Assembly: GCA_016712525.1 (NCBI GenBank)
Contig: JADJQX010000001.1
Span: 2,503,501-2,567,500, forward strand
Direction: 5' to 3'
From: Myxococcales bacterium
GTDB lineage: Bacteria > Myxococcota_A > Polyangia > Polyangiales > Polyangiaceae
DNA: 64,000 bases
A program made the position numbers and the translations under genes. Below, in pieces: positions 40,789-48,626 of this stretch; position 1 is the first letter of the stretch, and every line of letters begins with the position of its first letter. The notes below the pieces were generated by a model, which had not been told where the DNA came from, did not search any database, and saw only the letters and a program-made list of their open reading frames with translations.

Positions 40789-41376
40789 ATGAACGTCGGC
40801 GCGAGGGTGGTCGTGGGGATGGTGCTCGGCTCGGCGGTCGGATGTGGCCCCGTCTACGAGGCCCCACCGCCGCTCCCCCCGCCGCCCGTGCCAGCCGTCT
40901 ACCGGACGCCCGCCGAAGAGTGGTCGACGTGGGAGGCGTCGACGGGGCAAACGGAGCCCCCCGAGCCGTCGTCGAGCGCGCCTCCCCCACCGCCCGCGTC
41001 TCCACGAGCTCCCGGCGAGGGGCCTCTGCCTCCGCTGCCGAAACAAGGGCCGAAGTACGCCGAGGCGCCGCCTCCCGAGCCGACGTGGGTGCGCCCGAGC
41101 CAAGGTGGCCAGTGGGTCTACACCCGCGACTACGGCTGGCTCTGGGTGCCCGCGGGCGCAGGCTCCACCGACTACGATGGTGTACCCTACACCTATCTCT
41201 ACACCCCGCGCTTCGGGTGGACCTGGTACGTCTCCCCTTGGGGGCCGGGGTACTACTCGTACGGAGGCTGGGTCGTGCGGCCTTACCGTCCGGTAGGCTG
41301 GGTCTCGCGGCCGTGGGTCGCGCACCCGCACGTGGTCGTGCGCCTCGGTGGGCACGCGCCTCGTGGGCGGCGCTGA
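40789..41376 (+). CDS. Pro/Tyr/Trp-rich lipoprotein
   Basis: A 195-residue lipoprotein. The hydrophobic start GARVVVGMVLGSAVGC ends in a lipobox Cys at residue 19, then a Pro-rich disordered linker (about 22-95) and a C-terminal region rich in Trp, Tyr and Gly (YDGVPYTYLYTPRFGWTWY). It may be a small WWE-like or surface-exposed adhesive module; no family is certain. It is divergent from the hox operon (171-base spacer). Its stop shares one base with the start of the MBL gene (TGATG). Confidence 0.72.
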   Translation: MNVGARVVVGMVLGSAVGCGPVYEAPPPLPPPPVPAVYRTPAEEWSTWEASTGQTEPPEPSSSAPPPPPASPRAPGEGPLPPLPKQGPKYAEAPPPEPTWVRPSQGGQWVYTRDYGWLWVPAGAGSTDYDGVPYTYLYTPRFGWTWYVSPWGPGYYSYGGWVVRPYRPVGWVSRPWVAHPHVVVRLGGHAPRGRR

Positions 41377-42098
41377 TGCGCACCGCGATCGCGCCGTTTC
41401 GTCGGTTCTCGTCGTTGACCGTGTCGAACGTGTACCTCGTCGACGGAGGGCCGGGCTCTCGCTGGCTCGTCGACTGCGGGCACCCGCTCGAGCGGTGGCT
41501 GCTCTTGGCCGAGCTCCGAGCGTCGGGGCTGCGGCCGAGCGAGCTTTCGGGGGTGCTCCTCACGCATCACCACTCGGACCACGCCGGCAACGCCCGTTAC
41601 CTGCGGGAGCGGTTCGGCCTCAAGGTCTACGCCCACCGAGAAGACGCACGGACCCTCGAGGGAAAGGGTCCTCCTCCGCTCGTCGATCCACCCGGGAGCA
41701 GCCTCCTCGAGCGCGCTTTTTTGGCGGTCGAGGCGCGTTTTCCCGCGCGCACGCGCGTCGACGGGTGGCTCGACGAGGGCGAGTCGGTCGCCGGGCTCGA
41801 GGTGCACGCCGTACCCGGTCACACGGAGGGCTCGGTGCTCTACCGTCACGAAGCGACGCGCACCCTCCTCACGGGCGACACCGTGCTCACGGCGCTCCCG
41901 CCGCTCACCCTCCGCGCCGGGCTCACCCTCGCGCACCCGGCGTACGCGGTCGACCTCGCCCGCTCGTACGCTTCGCTCAAGGCGTTCCACGACGCAGGCC
42001 ACGCCTACGACAACCTGCTCGCCGGCCACGGGAGGCCGCTCATGGGGAGCGCGAGCGACAAGGTGCGCGAGCTGCTCGACGTGGCCCTCGGCGCGTGA
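41376..42098 (+). CDS. MBL-fold metallo-hydrolase
   Basis: A 240-residue metallo-beta-lactamase-fold protein. Metal ligands are visible: THHHSDHAGN (HxHxDH), PGHTEGS, TGDTVL and LAGHGRP at the expected spacing for a glyoxalase II/beta-lactamase-2-like enzyme. It is probably a cytosolic thioester or phosphoester hydrolase; the substrate is not determined. Start ATG 41376 overlaps the preceding lipoprotein stop by one base. Confidence 0.92.
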   Translation: MRTAIAPFRRFSSLTVSNVYLVDGGPGSRWLVDCGHPLERWLLLAELRASGLRPSELSGVLLTHHHSDHAGNARYLRERFGLKVYAHREDARTLEGKGPPPLVDPPGSSLLERAFLAVEARFPARTRVDGWLDEGESVAGLEVHAVPGHTEGSVLYRHEATRTLLTGDTVLTALPPLTLRAGLTLAHPAYAVDLARSYASLKAFHDAGHAYDNLLAGHGRPLMGSASDKVRELLDVALGA

Positions 42099-42111
42099 CC
42101 TGCGAGAAGGC

Positions 42112-42729
42112 ATGAACGAGCCGCGAGAAACCGTGCGAACATGCCCCGTCATGGGAGTCGATCGCGACGCCGCTGCCGCACACCTCGAGGCCTTCCTCCG
42201 CGCCATCGGGCGCGACCCCGACGCCGACGAAGAGCTCGTCGACACGGGGCGCCGCGTGACGGATGCCTTCGTCGACGAGCTGTGCCGCGGGTATACGATC
42301 GACGCGCGGCTCCTCCTCCGCGAGGCAGTCATCACCGGTGACGCCGAGCTCGTGTGCGTCCGCGACGTCTTCGTCAGCACGACCTGCCCGCACCACCTCA
42401 TGGCGGCCACCGGCAAGGCCACGATCGCCTTCGCTCCTGCGGGCCGCATCGTCGGCATCGGCACGGTCGTGTCCGTGGTCGAGGCCTACGCGCGGAGGCT
42501 CGTCCTCCAAGAGGGGCTCGGCGAGGAGATCGTCGAAGCCATCGACGCCGAGCTCCGCCCTCGTTGGGTCGGTTGCCGGCTCGTGCTGACCCACGGCTGC
42601 ATGGTGTCTCGCGGCGAGCGCGCGCACGGATCCCGCGTCGAGACGCTCGCCCTCCGCGGTTTCGCCGAAGGGGACGTGTCGGGGCGCTTGATGGCGCACC
42701 AGGTGCTCGGTGTAGGGAGGAGTGAGTGA
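42112..42729 (+). CDS. folE: GTP cyclohydrolase I (divergent FolE)
   Basis: A 205-residue enzyme for the first step of folate/pterin synthesis (GTP to dihydroneopterin triphosphate). Zinc ligands fit: Cys92 and His95 in TTCPHHL and Cys163 in HGCMVSRG, spaced 71 residues apart as in E. coli FolE. The first motif departs from the usual SLCEHHL, and the N-terminus is short, so it is a divergent member. It overlaps the following SDR gene by four bases (GTGA), suggesting a shared pterin pathway. No other folate genes are in the window. Confidence 0.82.
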   Translation: MNEPRETVRTCPVMGVDRDAAAAHLEAFLRAIGRDPDADEELVDTGRRVTDAFVDELCRGYTIDARLLLREAVITGDAELVCVRDVFVSTTCPHHLMAATGKATIAFAPAGRIVGIGTVVSVVEAYARRLVLQEGLGEEIVEAIDAELRPRWVGCRLVLTHGCMVSRGERAHGSRVETLALRGFAEGDVSGRLMAHQVLGVGRSE

Positions 42730-43424
42730 GCAAGAAACACGCGATCGCCCTCGTCACGGGCGCGGGCAGCGGCATCGGGAGGGCGACGGCGCTCGCGTTC
42801 GCCGCGCGAGGGCTCGACGTGGTCCTCGTCGGGCGCACCGAGGCCACCCTCTTCGAGACAGCGGGCGAGGTCATGGCCGCGGCTCCGGGCGTGCGCACGC
42901 TGGTCGTCCCGTGCGACGTCGCCAAGAGCGCCGAGGTCGCCGCCATGCACGATCGTGTGCTCGCGGATCTGGGGACCCCGGAGGTCGTCGTGAACAACGC
43001 GGGGTGCGTCGTGCGCGCGTCCATCGAGCACACCACGGACGCCGACTGGGCAGAGGTGCTCGGGGCGAACCTCGACGGCACCTTCTACGTGACCCGCGCG
43101 TTTTTGCCCGCGCTCCGAGCCCGCGAACGAGGACGCTTCGTGGCCGTCGCGAGCATCTCCTCGACCCTCGGCACACCCAAGCTCTCGGCCTACTGCGCTG
43201 CCAAGTGGGGTGTCGTGGGGTTCACCAAGTCGCTCGCCGAGGAGCTCCGTGGCTCTCCGCTCGCGGCGCTCGCCGTGCTCCCCGGCTCGGTCGACACGGC
43301 GATGCTGAAGGGCAGCGGCTTCGAGCCACGCATGAGCGCATCCGACGTCGCGTCCACGATCGTGTATGCCGGCCTCGACGCGCCCGCGGCCATGAACGGG
43401 AGCGCCATCGAGGTCTTCGGCTGA
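42726..43424 (+). CDS. Short-chain dehydrogenase/reductase (SDR)
   Basis: A 232-residue classical SDR. Cofactor motif TGAGSGIGRA, NNAG, catalytic Ser in VASISS and the YCAAK catalytic Tyr-x3-Lys are intact. GRTEA after the second strand favours NADP(H). It is translationally coupled to folE (GTG at 42726 overlaps the folE stop), so a pteridine-type substrate (for example a sepiapterin or dihydromonapterin-like reaction) is possible but unproven; the FolM/PTR1-specific TGxxxRxG motif is absent. Confidence 0.9.
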   Translation: MSKKHAIALVTGAGSGIGRATALAFAARGLDVVLVGRTEATLFETAGEVMAAAPGVRTLVVPCDVAKSAEVAAMHDRVLADLGTPEVVVNNAGCVVRASIEHTTDADWAEVLGANLDGTFYVTRAFLPALRARERGRFVAVASISSTLGTPKLSAYCAAKWGVVGFTKSLAEELRGSPLAALAVLPGSVDTAMLKGSGFEPRMSASDVASTIVYAGLDAPAAMNGSAIEVFG

Positions 43425-43478
43425 ACGGGAGCTCGTGTGTCGGCCTCGCGGCGTGCTTGTGGTCGCTGCGCCGTGCGC

Positions 43479-43484
43479 TACCGT
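43479..43484 (+). promoter_or_regulatory. Putative -10 hexamer TACCGT
   Basis: TACCGT ends eight bases before ATG 43493; no Shine-Dalgarno sequence; member of the TANNNT leaderless pattern. Confidence 0.35.
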
Positions 43485-43492
43485 GCTCGCTC

Positions 43493-44125
43493 ATGGGGAG
43501 CAAACTCGCAGGTCCGTTCGTGCTCGTGGTCTCGTGCATCGTCGCGTGCAGCAAGCCCGAAGGCGTCGTCGCCGAGACGCTCGTGCCTCCTCCTCCGCGC
43601 GGCCCGTCGAAGCTCGAGGTCCAAGAGCCTCCGCCGCACGCGCCCCAAGCTCCCGTGCGCGACGACGCGCCGTTGCCACCTCCCGCGCCGATCCCTATCG
43701 CGCCGAACGCGTCGGCGGCCCCGGCCCTCGGGAGCGCGTGTGGGGCCGAGGCCGCTCTCTGCGGAGCACGGGGGCGCGTCTCCGTGCGGGCGTACCGTAC
43801 CCACGGCTTCAACCCTTCGGCCGACCTCCCGTGCAAGCCGGTGTCCACGTCCGACGGCAAGATTGGAGCTTCTCCGGAGATGCCGAGCGCGTGCGCCACG
43901 GACGACAAGGTCGTGGTCGATACGTCGTGCATCGTCTGCCGCATGCCGCAGGGCACCGTGGTCGAGGCCGTGATCTCCGAGCTTACGCCGCAACAGGTGT
44001 CGAGCTTGGTCAAGGTCGCGGGCCTCGCGCCCGGGGCTGCCCCTCGCGCCGCGGCCGACTGGAAAGCCGCGATCGCCGAGGCGCACAAACGCTCACCTTT
44101 CGTCCCGCAACCCGGAGCGCCCTGA
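43493..44125 (+). CDS. Lipoprotein of unknown function
   Basis: A 210-residue lipoprotein. The N-terminal stretch PFVLVVSCIVAC gives a lipobox Cys at about residue 19. A Pro/Ala-rich linker (to about residue 80) leads to a small domain with six Cys (for example SACGAEAALCGARG and SCIVC), likely disulfide-bonded in the periplasm. The last 50 residues are helical. No family is recognised. Confidence 0.72.
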   Translation: MGSKLAGPFVLVVSCIVACSKPEGVVAETLVPPPPRGPSKLEVQEPPPHAPQAPVRDDAPLPPPAPIPIAPNASAAPALGSACGAEAALCGARGRVSVRAYRTHGFNPSADLPCKPVSTSDGKIGASPEMPSACATDDKVVVDTSCIVCRMPQGTVVEAVISELTPQQVSSLVKVAGLAPGAAPRAAADWKAAIAEAHKRSPFVPQPGAP

Positions 44126-44140
44126 CCGGCGACTTCGGTG

Positions 44141-44146
44141 TAGTCT
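44141..44146 (+). promoter_or_regulatory. Putative -10 hexamer TAGTCT
   Basis: TAGTCT ends nine bases before GTG 44156; no Shine-Dalgarno sequence; member of the TANNNT leaderless pattern. Confidence 0.4.
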
Positions 44147-44155
44147 CTTCGATCG

Positions 44156-44815
44156 GTGTCTTCGTCGCCTCCTCCCTTCGATGGCGCGCTCGACGCGCTC
44201 CCGCTGTTTCCGCTCCCGGACGTCGTGCTCTTCCCGGGGGTGCGGATACCGCTCCATGTGTTCGAGCCGCGGTACCGGGCCATGCTCGCCGACGTGCTCG
44301 AGACGCACAGGTCGCTCGCGATCGTGCGCCTCCTCCCCGGCGAGGACGAACGAGGCCTCCCGCGGATCGCCGGCGTGGCCGGCGGAGGGGTGATCCTCGA
44401 GCATCAAACGCTCCCCGACGGGCGCTCCAACATCCTCGTCGAGGGCATCGCGCGCCTCTCGCTCGACGAGCTCCCGTTCGAGCCTCCCTACCGTCGCGCG
44501 CGGGCGCGTGTGCTCGAAGACACGGCGGGCGAGGTCCCGGCGTCGGAGCACGCCGCCCTCGTGAGCGCAGCTACGTCCTTCGCGCGTGCGGTGCGGAGGC
44601 ACGATCCATCGTTCTCGCTGCGCGTCCCCGACGACCCCGATTCGGCCACACTCGCCGACATGTGTGCGTTCCAGCTCCTCGTCGACGCGGACGTCCGTCA
44701 GCGGGTCCTCGAAGACCTCCGACCGGCCTCGCGCGTGCGCCGCGTCGTGGAGGAGCTCATGGTGCAGGCGGCGGCGCTCACGCGCCCGGATCCGGACGCG
44801 AGCCGCGCGAACTGA
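44156..44815 (+). CDS. Lon substrate-binding-domain (LON N) protein
   Basis: A 219-residue protein matching the Lon N-terminal substrate-binding domain standing alone: LPLFPLPDVVLFPGVRIPLHVFEPRYR at its start is the family signature, followed by IVRLLPGEDE and the characteristic GRSNILVEGIAR. It lacks the AAA+ and protease domains of Lon, so it is an accessory, possibly binding partly unfolded proteins or a regulator. The start is GTG 44156. The Rieske gene begins four bases after the stop. Confidence 0.88.
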   Translation: MSSSPPPFDGALDALPLFPLPDVVLFPGVRIPLHVFEPRYRAMLADVLETHRSLAIVRLLPGEDERGLPRIAGVAGGGVILEHQTLPDGRSNILVEGIARLSLDELPFEPPYRRARARVLEDTAGEVPASEHAALVSAATSFARAVRRHDPSFSLRVPDDPDSATLADMCAFQLLVDADVRQRVLEDLRPASRVRRVVEELMVQAAALTRPDPDASRAN

Positions 44816-44819
44816 CGCC

Positions 44820-45161
44820 GTGAAGCTCGTCGCCACACTTCCGAAAGCGAGCCTCGCGTCCGGCGCCCACGTGCGTGTCCCTTACCCTCCGTACGACGTG
44901 CTCGTCGCGCTCGTCGACGGCGTGCCCTTCGCGATCGAGGATGCCTGCAACCACGCCGGCGCGAGCCTCGCCCCCGGCCCCCGCACGAAAGACGGCAAGT
45001 GCGTCGTCTGCCCCGTGCACGGCTACGTGTTCGAGCTCACCACGGGCAAGCTCCGGAGCCCGCGTGGTCTCTGCGGAGATCAGCGGCCCTTCGTGATCGA
45101 GGACGACGGTGAAGGTACGCTCACCATTTGGGACCCTTTCGAGGTCGTCGTCGTTCCCTGA
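44820..45161 (+). CDS. Rieske [2Fe-2S] ferredoxin
   Basis: A 113-residue soluble Rieske protein. The cluster ligands are in CNHAGASL and CPVHGYVF (CxH...CxxH). It has no signal peptide or membrane helix, so it resembles NirD or dioxygenase-type Rieske ferredoxins, and may feed electrons to an oxygenase elsewhere. The start is GTG 44820, four bases after the preceding stop, so it is probably co-transcribed with the LON-domain gene. Confidence 0.93.
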   Translation: MKLVATLPKASLASGAHVRVPYPPYDVLVALVDGVPFAIEDACNHAGASLAPGPRTKDGKCVVCPVHGYVFELTTGKLRSPRGLCGDQRPFVIEDDGEGTLTIWDPFEVVVVP

Positions 45162-45182
45162 TCCTCGCGCACGTCTTCTGCG

Positions 45183-45188
45183 TATCGT
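45183..45188 (+). promoter_or_regulatory. Putative -10 hexamer TATCGT
   Basis: TATCGT ends six bases before ATG 45195; no Shine-Dalgarno sequence; member of the TANNNT leaderless pattern. Confidence 0.4.
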
Positions 45189-45194
45189 AGGGGC

Positions 45195-45911
45195 ATGGAC
45201 CGCATCGCGCCGACCCGAAGGCCCTCGGCCCGCCCCTCGGGCAGCCAGACCTGGGAGAAGCTCCTCTTCGTTCACTACACCTTCCCGGTGTCGCTCGTGC
45301 GCCCGCTCGTCCCGAAGGAGCTCGAGCTCGATCCGTGGGAGGACGGTCTCATGTGGGTGGGCATCGTGCCCTTCGAAATGAAGGACATTCGGCCCAATTT
45401 CGTCCCCTTCGGGATCGATTTCCTCGAGACGAACCTTCGCACGTACGTGTCCCGCAAGGGCGAGCCGGGCGTGTTCTTCTTCTCGCTCGAGGCAAGCTCG
45501 CTCTTGGCCGTCGAGGCCGCGCGCTTCGGGTGGGGGCTCCCGTACTTCCACGCCGACATGAGCCTGCACGAGCACGAGGGCGTCGTGCGCTACGAGACGG
45601 CGCGCCGAAACACGAACGTGCGCTCGTCCTTCGAGTACCGCGTGGGCAAGGAGCTCGGCGCGTCGAAGCCAGGAACACTCGAGCACTTCCTCCTCGAGCG
45701 TTACCTGCTCTTCACGGTGCGCGACGGCGTCGTGTCGAAGGGGCACGTGCACCACGTCCCGTACCCGGCGTTCGAGGCCGAGCTCCTCTCCGTCGACGAT
45801 GGCCTCGTGCGCGCGGCCGGGCTCCCCGCTCCCGAGGGGCGTCCCGCGTCGGTGCACTATTCGCCCGGCGTCGAGGTCGAGGTGTTCGGCCCGTGGGAGG
45901 AGCGCGAGTAG
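45195..45911 (+). CDS. DUF2071 (YqjF-like) protein
   Basis: A 238-residue cytosolic protein. DUF2071 features are readable: LLFVHYTFPVSLVRPLVPKE near the start, FLETNLRTYV, GVFFFSLEASSLLAVEAAR, WGLPYFHADM and a C-terminal VHYSPGVEVEV. The length fits the family. The domain has no known biochemical role. ATG 45195 is supported by the upstream TATCGT hexamer. Confidence 0.9.
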   Translation: MDRIAPTRRPSARPSGSQTWEKLLFVHYTFPVSLVRPLVPKELELDPWEDGLMWVGIVPFEMKDIRPNFVPFGIDFLETNLRTYVSRKGEPGVFFFSLEASSLLAVEAARFGWGLPYFHADMSLHEHEGVVRYETARRNTNVRSSFEYRVGKELGASKPGTLEHFLLERYLLFTVRDGVVSKGHVHHVPYPAFEAELLSVDDGLVRAAGLPAPEGRPASVHYSPGVEVEVFGPWEERE

Positions 45912-45936
45912 CTCGCGACGCCGAGGCGCCCAAGGC

Positions 45937-46854
45937 TCAAGGTGTGGGGCTCGTGCGCCTCGCGATGGCCTCGAGCGCCGCGGTGAGCCTCAGCGCCCGC
46001 GCCCGCTCGGCCACGAGGAGCAAGGGCAGGTCGCGGCGTAGCCTTCCGCGTTCGTCCTCGGGCATGGTCTCGATCGCCGCGGTCATGGTGTCCGCCCCCA
46101 AGAGGCGCGAGAGCCCCGCGAACACACCGGCGAGCGCGACGTGCGTCTCCGGCGCTTTCGGGTCGCACGAGGCGAGCGCGCGCGCGGCGAGGAGCAGCGG
46201 CAGGAGGTCGACGAGCACGGCGCTCGGAAACGCGTGGCGCCGGGCCGTCGCGACGAGGAACGCGAGCACCGCCGCGCCCACGTGGATGTCCTCTATCGTT
46301 CGGAAAGGTTTGACATATTCGGCGTAGCCGTCGCCGGGAAAGAGCTCGTCTTCGCCGACGCGGACACCCGTGAAGGTGGCCGTCGCGTGCACGATCTCGG
46401 GAGCGAACGGGGTCGGGGGCCTTGGCGTGAGCGTGACGCCTTCGCGGCCCGTGGGCACACGCGCGACGCGGAGCAGGGTCTTCCCCTCGTGCTCTCCCAC
46501 GGTCGCGACGACCAAGAGCTCCTCGACCTCGGTGGCCAAGGTGACCCAGGTCTTCGCCCCGTCGAGCACGTACCCCTCGCCGGACGGCGTGAGCCTCGTG
46601 CGAATGTTCTTCGGGTGCGCGCCGCCCTCTTCGCTCGCCGCGAGGCACCCGGGCCGCGCGCTCCCCCCGAGCCGCGCGATCGCCGCGAGATATCCCGCGC
46701 GAAACGCCTCGCCCACGTCTCGCGCGGCGTACCCTCCGAGGATCGCGCGCTCCACGGTCGACGCCGGATCGCCGAGACCGGCGCGCGGCGAAGGTCTCCC
46801 GAAGAGCGCTTGGAGCAGCTCGTCCGTGTCGGTCGTCGAAGGGGCAGGGGGCAT
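45937..46854 (-). CDS. Acyl-CoA dehydrogenase-like protein, short
   Basis: A 305-residue protein. The middle (KTWVTLATEVEELLVVATVG) and the following beta domain look like the FAD-binding acyl-CoA dehydrogenase core (the KxWIT/TNG-type motif), and the C-terminal half is helical. It is about 75 residues shorter than typical acyl-CoA dehydrogenases, mainly in the N-terminal helical domain, and the catalytic Glu cannot be placed. It may be a divergent or non-enzymatic member. Start ATG 46854 is preferred over an upstream extension that is Arg-rich. Confidence 0.7.
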   Translation of the reverse strand: MPPAPSTTDTDELLQALFGRPSPRAGLGDPASTVERAILGGYAARDVGEAFRAGYLAAIARLGGSARPGCLAASEEGGAHPKNIRTRLTPSGEGYVLDGAKTWVTLATEVEELLVVATVGEHEGKTLLRVARVPTGREGVTLTPRPPTPFAPEIVHATATFTGVRVGEDELFPGDGYAEYVKPFRTIEDIHVGAAVLAFLVATARRHAFPSAVLVDLLPLLLAARALASCDPKAPETHVALAGVFAGLSRLLGADTMTAAIETMPEDERGRLRRDLPLLLVAERARALRLTAALEAIARRTSPTP

Positions 46855-46985
46855 CGTCTCGCCTCGTCTCGTGGGTGGAATACCCGTTGAAAAAGAGGGG
46901 ATCGCCCTCGGCCGCGCGCAGGCCGCGACGCCGCGGATTTCCGCCCGTGAGCCCCAAGGTACCACCGCTCGTGGCGTGACGAGCG

Positions 46986-47015
46986 TTGACACGAGGTCGC
47001 CGAACAAGGTTCACT
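46986..47015 (+). promoter_or_regulatory. Candidate sigma-70 promoter of the beta-barrel gene
   Basis: A perfect -35, TTGACA (46986-46991), is followed 18 bases later by TTCACT (47010-47015), a weak -10. The start site near 47022 would precede GAGG (47020-47023) and TTG 47031 closely. The -35 is in the sequence that would encode the N-terminus if an earlier TTG were used. Confidence 0.4.
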
Positions 47016-47030
47016 GACCGAGGTTTCGCC

Positions 47031-47756
47031 TTGCCTCGTCTCCACCCCCTCCTCCAGACGCGTCCTCTCGGGCGGCTCGGGCGCACCGAGCGCTTCGCGG
47101 CGGCGTCGGTCGTGGCGCTCGGGGCCATCCTGGCGAGCGAGTCCCGGGCCTCGGCCCAGTGTGTCGACGAGGAGCTCAAACAAGACCTCGTCGGTGGCCG
47201 GCACTACCGCGGCGTGCAGGATCGCCTCTTCCAGAAGGCCTTTCGCCACGAGTTCTCGGTCATGGGCGGCCTCTACGCGGCCGACCTGTACTCCTCGAGC
47301 TGGACGCTCGGCGGCGCCTACACCTTCCACTTCTCCGAAGATCTCGGCCTCGAGGCGAGCGTCGCGTTCAGCCGGTTCCGCACCGCGGTGACCGACACGT
47401 ACGAGCGCCGCTACCCGCAGGTGCAGGTCGAAGAGAGCACCGATCGCCCGGGCCGGCTCTACTTCGGTCACCTCGTGTGGTCGTTCGCGTACGGCAAGCT
47501 CCGGTGGCTCGGCGGCGGCATCTCGCGCTTCGATTTCAACGCGGCCCTCGGCGCCGGCATCACCGACGACTCCACCGCGCAAGGTGTCACGGGCAGCTTC
47601 GGCCTCGGCACCAAGTGGTACTTCGGCAAGTGGTTCGCGCTCCGCATGGACGCCCGCGACCGCGTGCTCCGCGAGACGCTCATCGGCGAGGACCACCTCG
47701 TGAACGACCTCGTGCTCACCTTCGGGATGAGCATCTTCGCCCCGTTCGGCGGCTGA
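47031..47756 (+). CDS. Outer-membrane beta-barrel protein (myxobacterial barrel family; GltA/GltB-like)
   Basis: A 241-residue exported protein. After a signal region (FAAASVVALGAILASESRASAQ) the mature part begins with a Cys and QDRLFQKAFRHEFSVMGGLYA, then alternating amphipathic strands (YTFHFSEDLGLEASVAF, LYFGHLVWSFAYGK, TKWYFGKWFALRMDARD) ending in LTFGMSIF. This matches the outer-membrane barrel family found across Myxococcota, which includes the GltA/GltB and NfsA/NfsB proteins of gliding and sporulation. The start is TTG 47031, set by GAGG seven bases upstream. It lies upstream of a TPR gene run (48627-56398). Confidence 0.82.
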   Translation: MPRLHPLLQTRPLGRLGRTERFAAASVVALGAILASESRASAQCVDEELKQDLVGGRHYRGVQDRLFQKAFRHEFSVMGGLYAADLYSSSWTLGGAYTFHFSEDLGLEASVAFSRFRTAVTDTYERRYPQVQVEESTDRPGRLYFGHLVWSFAYGKLRWLGGGISRFDFNAALGAGITDDSTAQGVTGSFGLGTKWYFGKWFALRMDARDRVLRETLIGEDHLVNDLVLTFGMSIFAPFGG

Positions 47757-47779
47757 TTCGCGCGAAAAACCGGCCGAGG

Positions 47780-47808
47780 TTGTCCCCCGGGGGCTTCGCG
47801 GCTATGGT
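47780..47808 (+). promoter_or_regulatory. Candidate sigma-70 promoter of the glycosyltransferase-like gene
   Basis: TTGTCC (47780-47785) and TATGGT (47803-47808) are 17 bases apart. The leader would be about 55 bases and contains GGAG at 47856-47859, 11 bases before GTG 47871. Confidence 0.45.
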
Positions 47809-47870
47809 CGGCGGGTTTCGGAGGCCTCGTCGGGGGGAGGCCATCCCCTCACCTCGGAGCTTGGACACTC

Positions 47871-48557
47871 GTGGACCGCTCGTCATGCGTCGTGCTCGTG
47901 CCGTACACCGGGCACATCGAGATCGAATGCGAGCGGAGCCTCGGGCGCCTCGAGGACGAGGGCTACATCGTGCGCCGCGTGCCTTCGGGCGCGGGCATCG
48001 ATCTCCAGCGCAGCCAGATGGCGAGCGACGCCCTCGAGGACGGCTTCGAGGAGCTCTTCTGGATCGACTCCGACATCGCCTTCGACCCGGCCGACGTCGA
48101 CAAGCTGCGCTCGTACGACAGGCCGCTAACGTGCGGAATTTACTCTAAAAAGGGCGCTCGTGAGCTCGCGTGTTTCGTGCACCCGGGCACCGAGGAGATC
48201 GTGTTCGGCAAGCCCGGTGGGCTCCTGCCCGTGAGGTACGCCGGCATGGGCTTCGTGCACTCGCGCCGCGAGGTGTACGAGGCCATCCGCGAGGTGTGCC
48301 AGCTCCCTCTCTGCAACCGCCGCTTCAAGCGCCCGGTCGTGCCCTACTTCTTGCCCACGCTCCTCGAAGAAGAAGACGGCGAGCCCTGGTACCTCACCGA
48401 GGACTACGCGTTCTTCGAGCGCGCGCGCCTCTCGGGGTTCGGGCTCTTCGCCGACACGTCGGTGCGGCTCTGGCACGTCGGGCGCTACAAATACGGCTGG
48501 GAAGACGCCGGCAGCACCATGCCCCGCTACGGCACCTACAAGTTTCAGGTGAAGTAG
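47871..48557 (+). CDS. Glycosyltransferase-like (GT-A fold) protein
   Basis: A 228-residue protein. The motif ELFWIDSDIAF is a DxD-type metal/nucleotide-sugar site as in GT-A glycosyltransferases, preceded by LQRSQMASDAL. Later YAGMGFVHSRREVYEAI, WYLTEDYAFFERARLSG and RLWHVG match a group of short family-2-like transferases. There are no membrane helices. It sits between the barrel gene and the TPR genes, so it may glycosylate an envelope component there; this is inference. The start is GTG 47871. Confidence 0.8.
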   Translation: MDRSSCVVLVPYTGHIEIECERSLGRLEDEGYIVRRVPSGAGIDLQRSQMASDALEDGFEELFWIDSDIAFDPADVDKLRSYDRPLTCGIYSKKGARELACFVHPGTEEIVFGKPGGLLPVRYAGMGFVHSRREVYEAIREVCQLPLCNRRFKRPVVPYFLPTLLEEEDGEPWYLTEDYAFFERARLSGFGLFADTSVRLWHVGRYKYGWEDAGSTMPRYGTYKFQVK

Positions 48558-48614
48558 GTTCCCTACATCTCCGTACGCGTGATTTTCCGGGTGTTCGTCG
48601 CGGCACGCGACCGA

Positions 48615-48620
48615 TAAGCT
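48615..48620 (+). promoter_or_regulatory. Putative -10 hexamer TAAGCT before the TPR operon
   Basis: TAAGCT ends six bases before GTG 48627; no Shine-Dalgarno sequence. It would drive the coupled genes 48627-56398. Confidence 0.4.
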
Positions 48621-48626
48621 CGTCGC

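Noticed and set aside
40618..41355. N-terminal extension of HoxF (minus strand)
   Set aside because: It passes through the promoter and the divergent lipoprotein gene and is Arg/Pro-rich; HoxF has its normal start at 40617.
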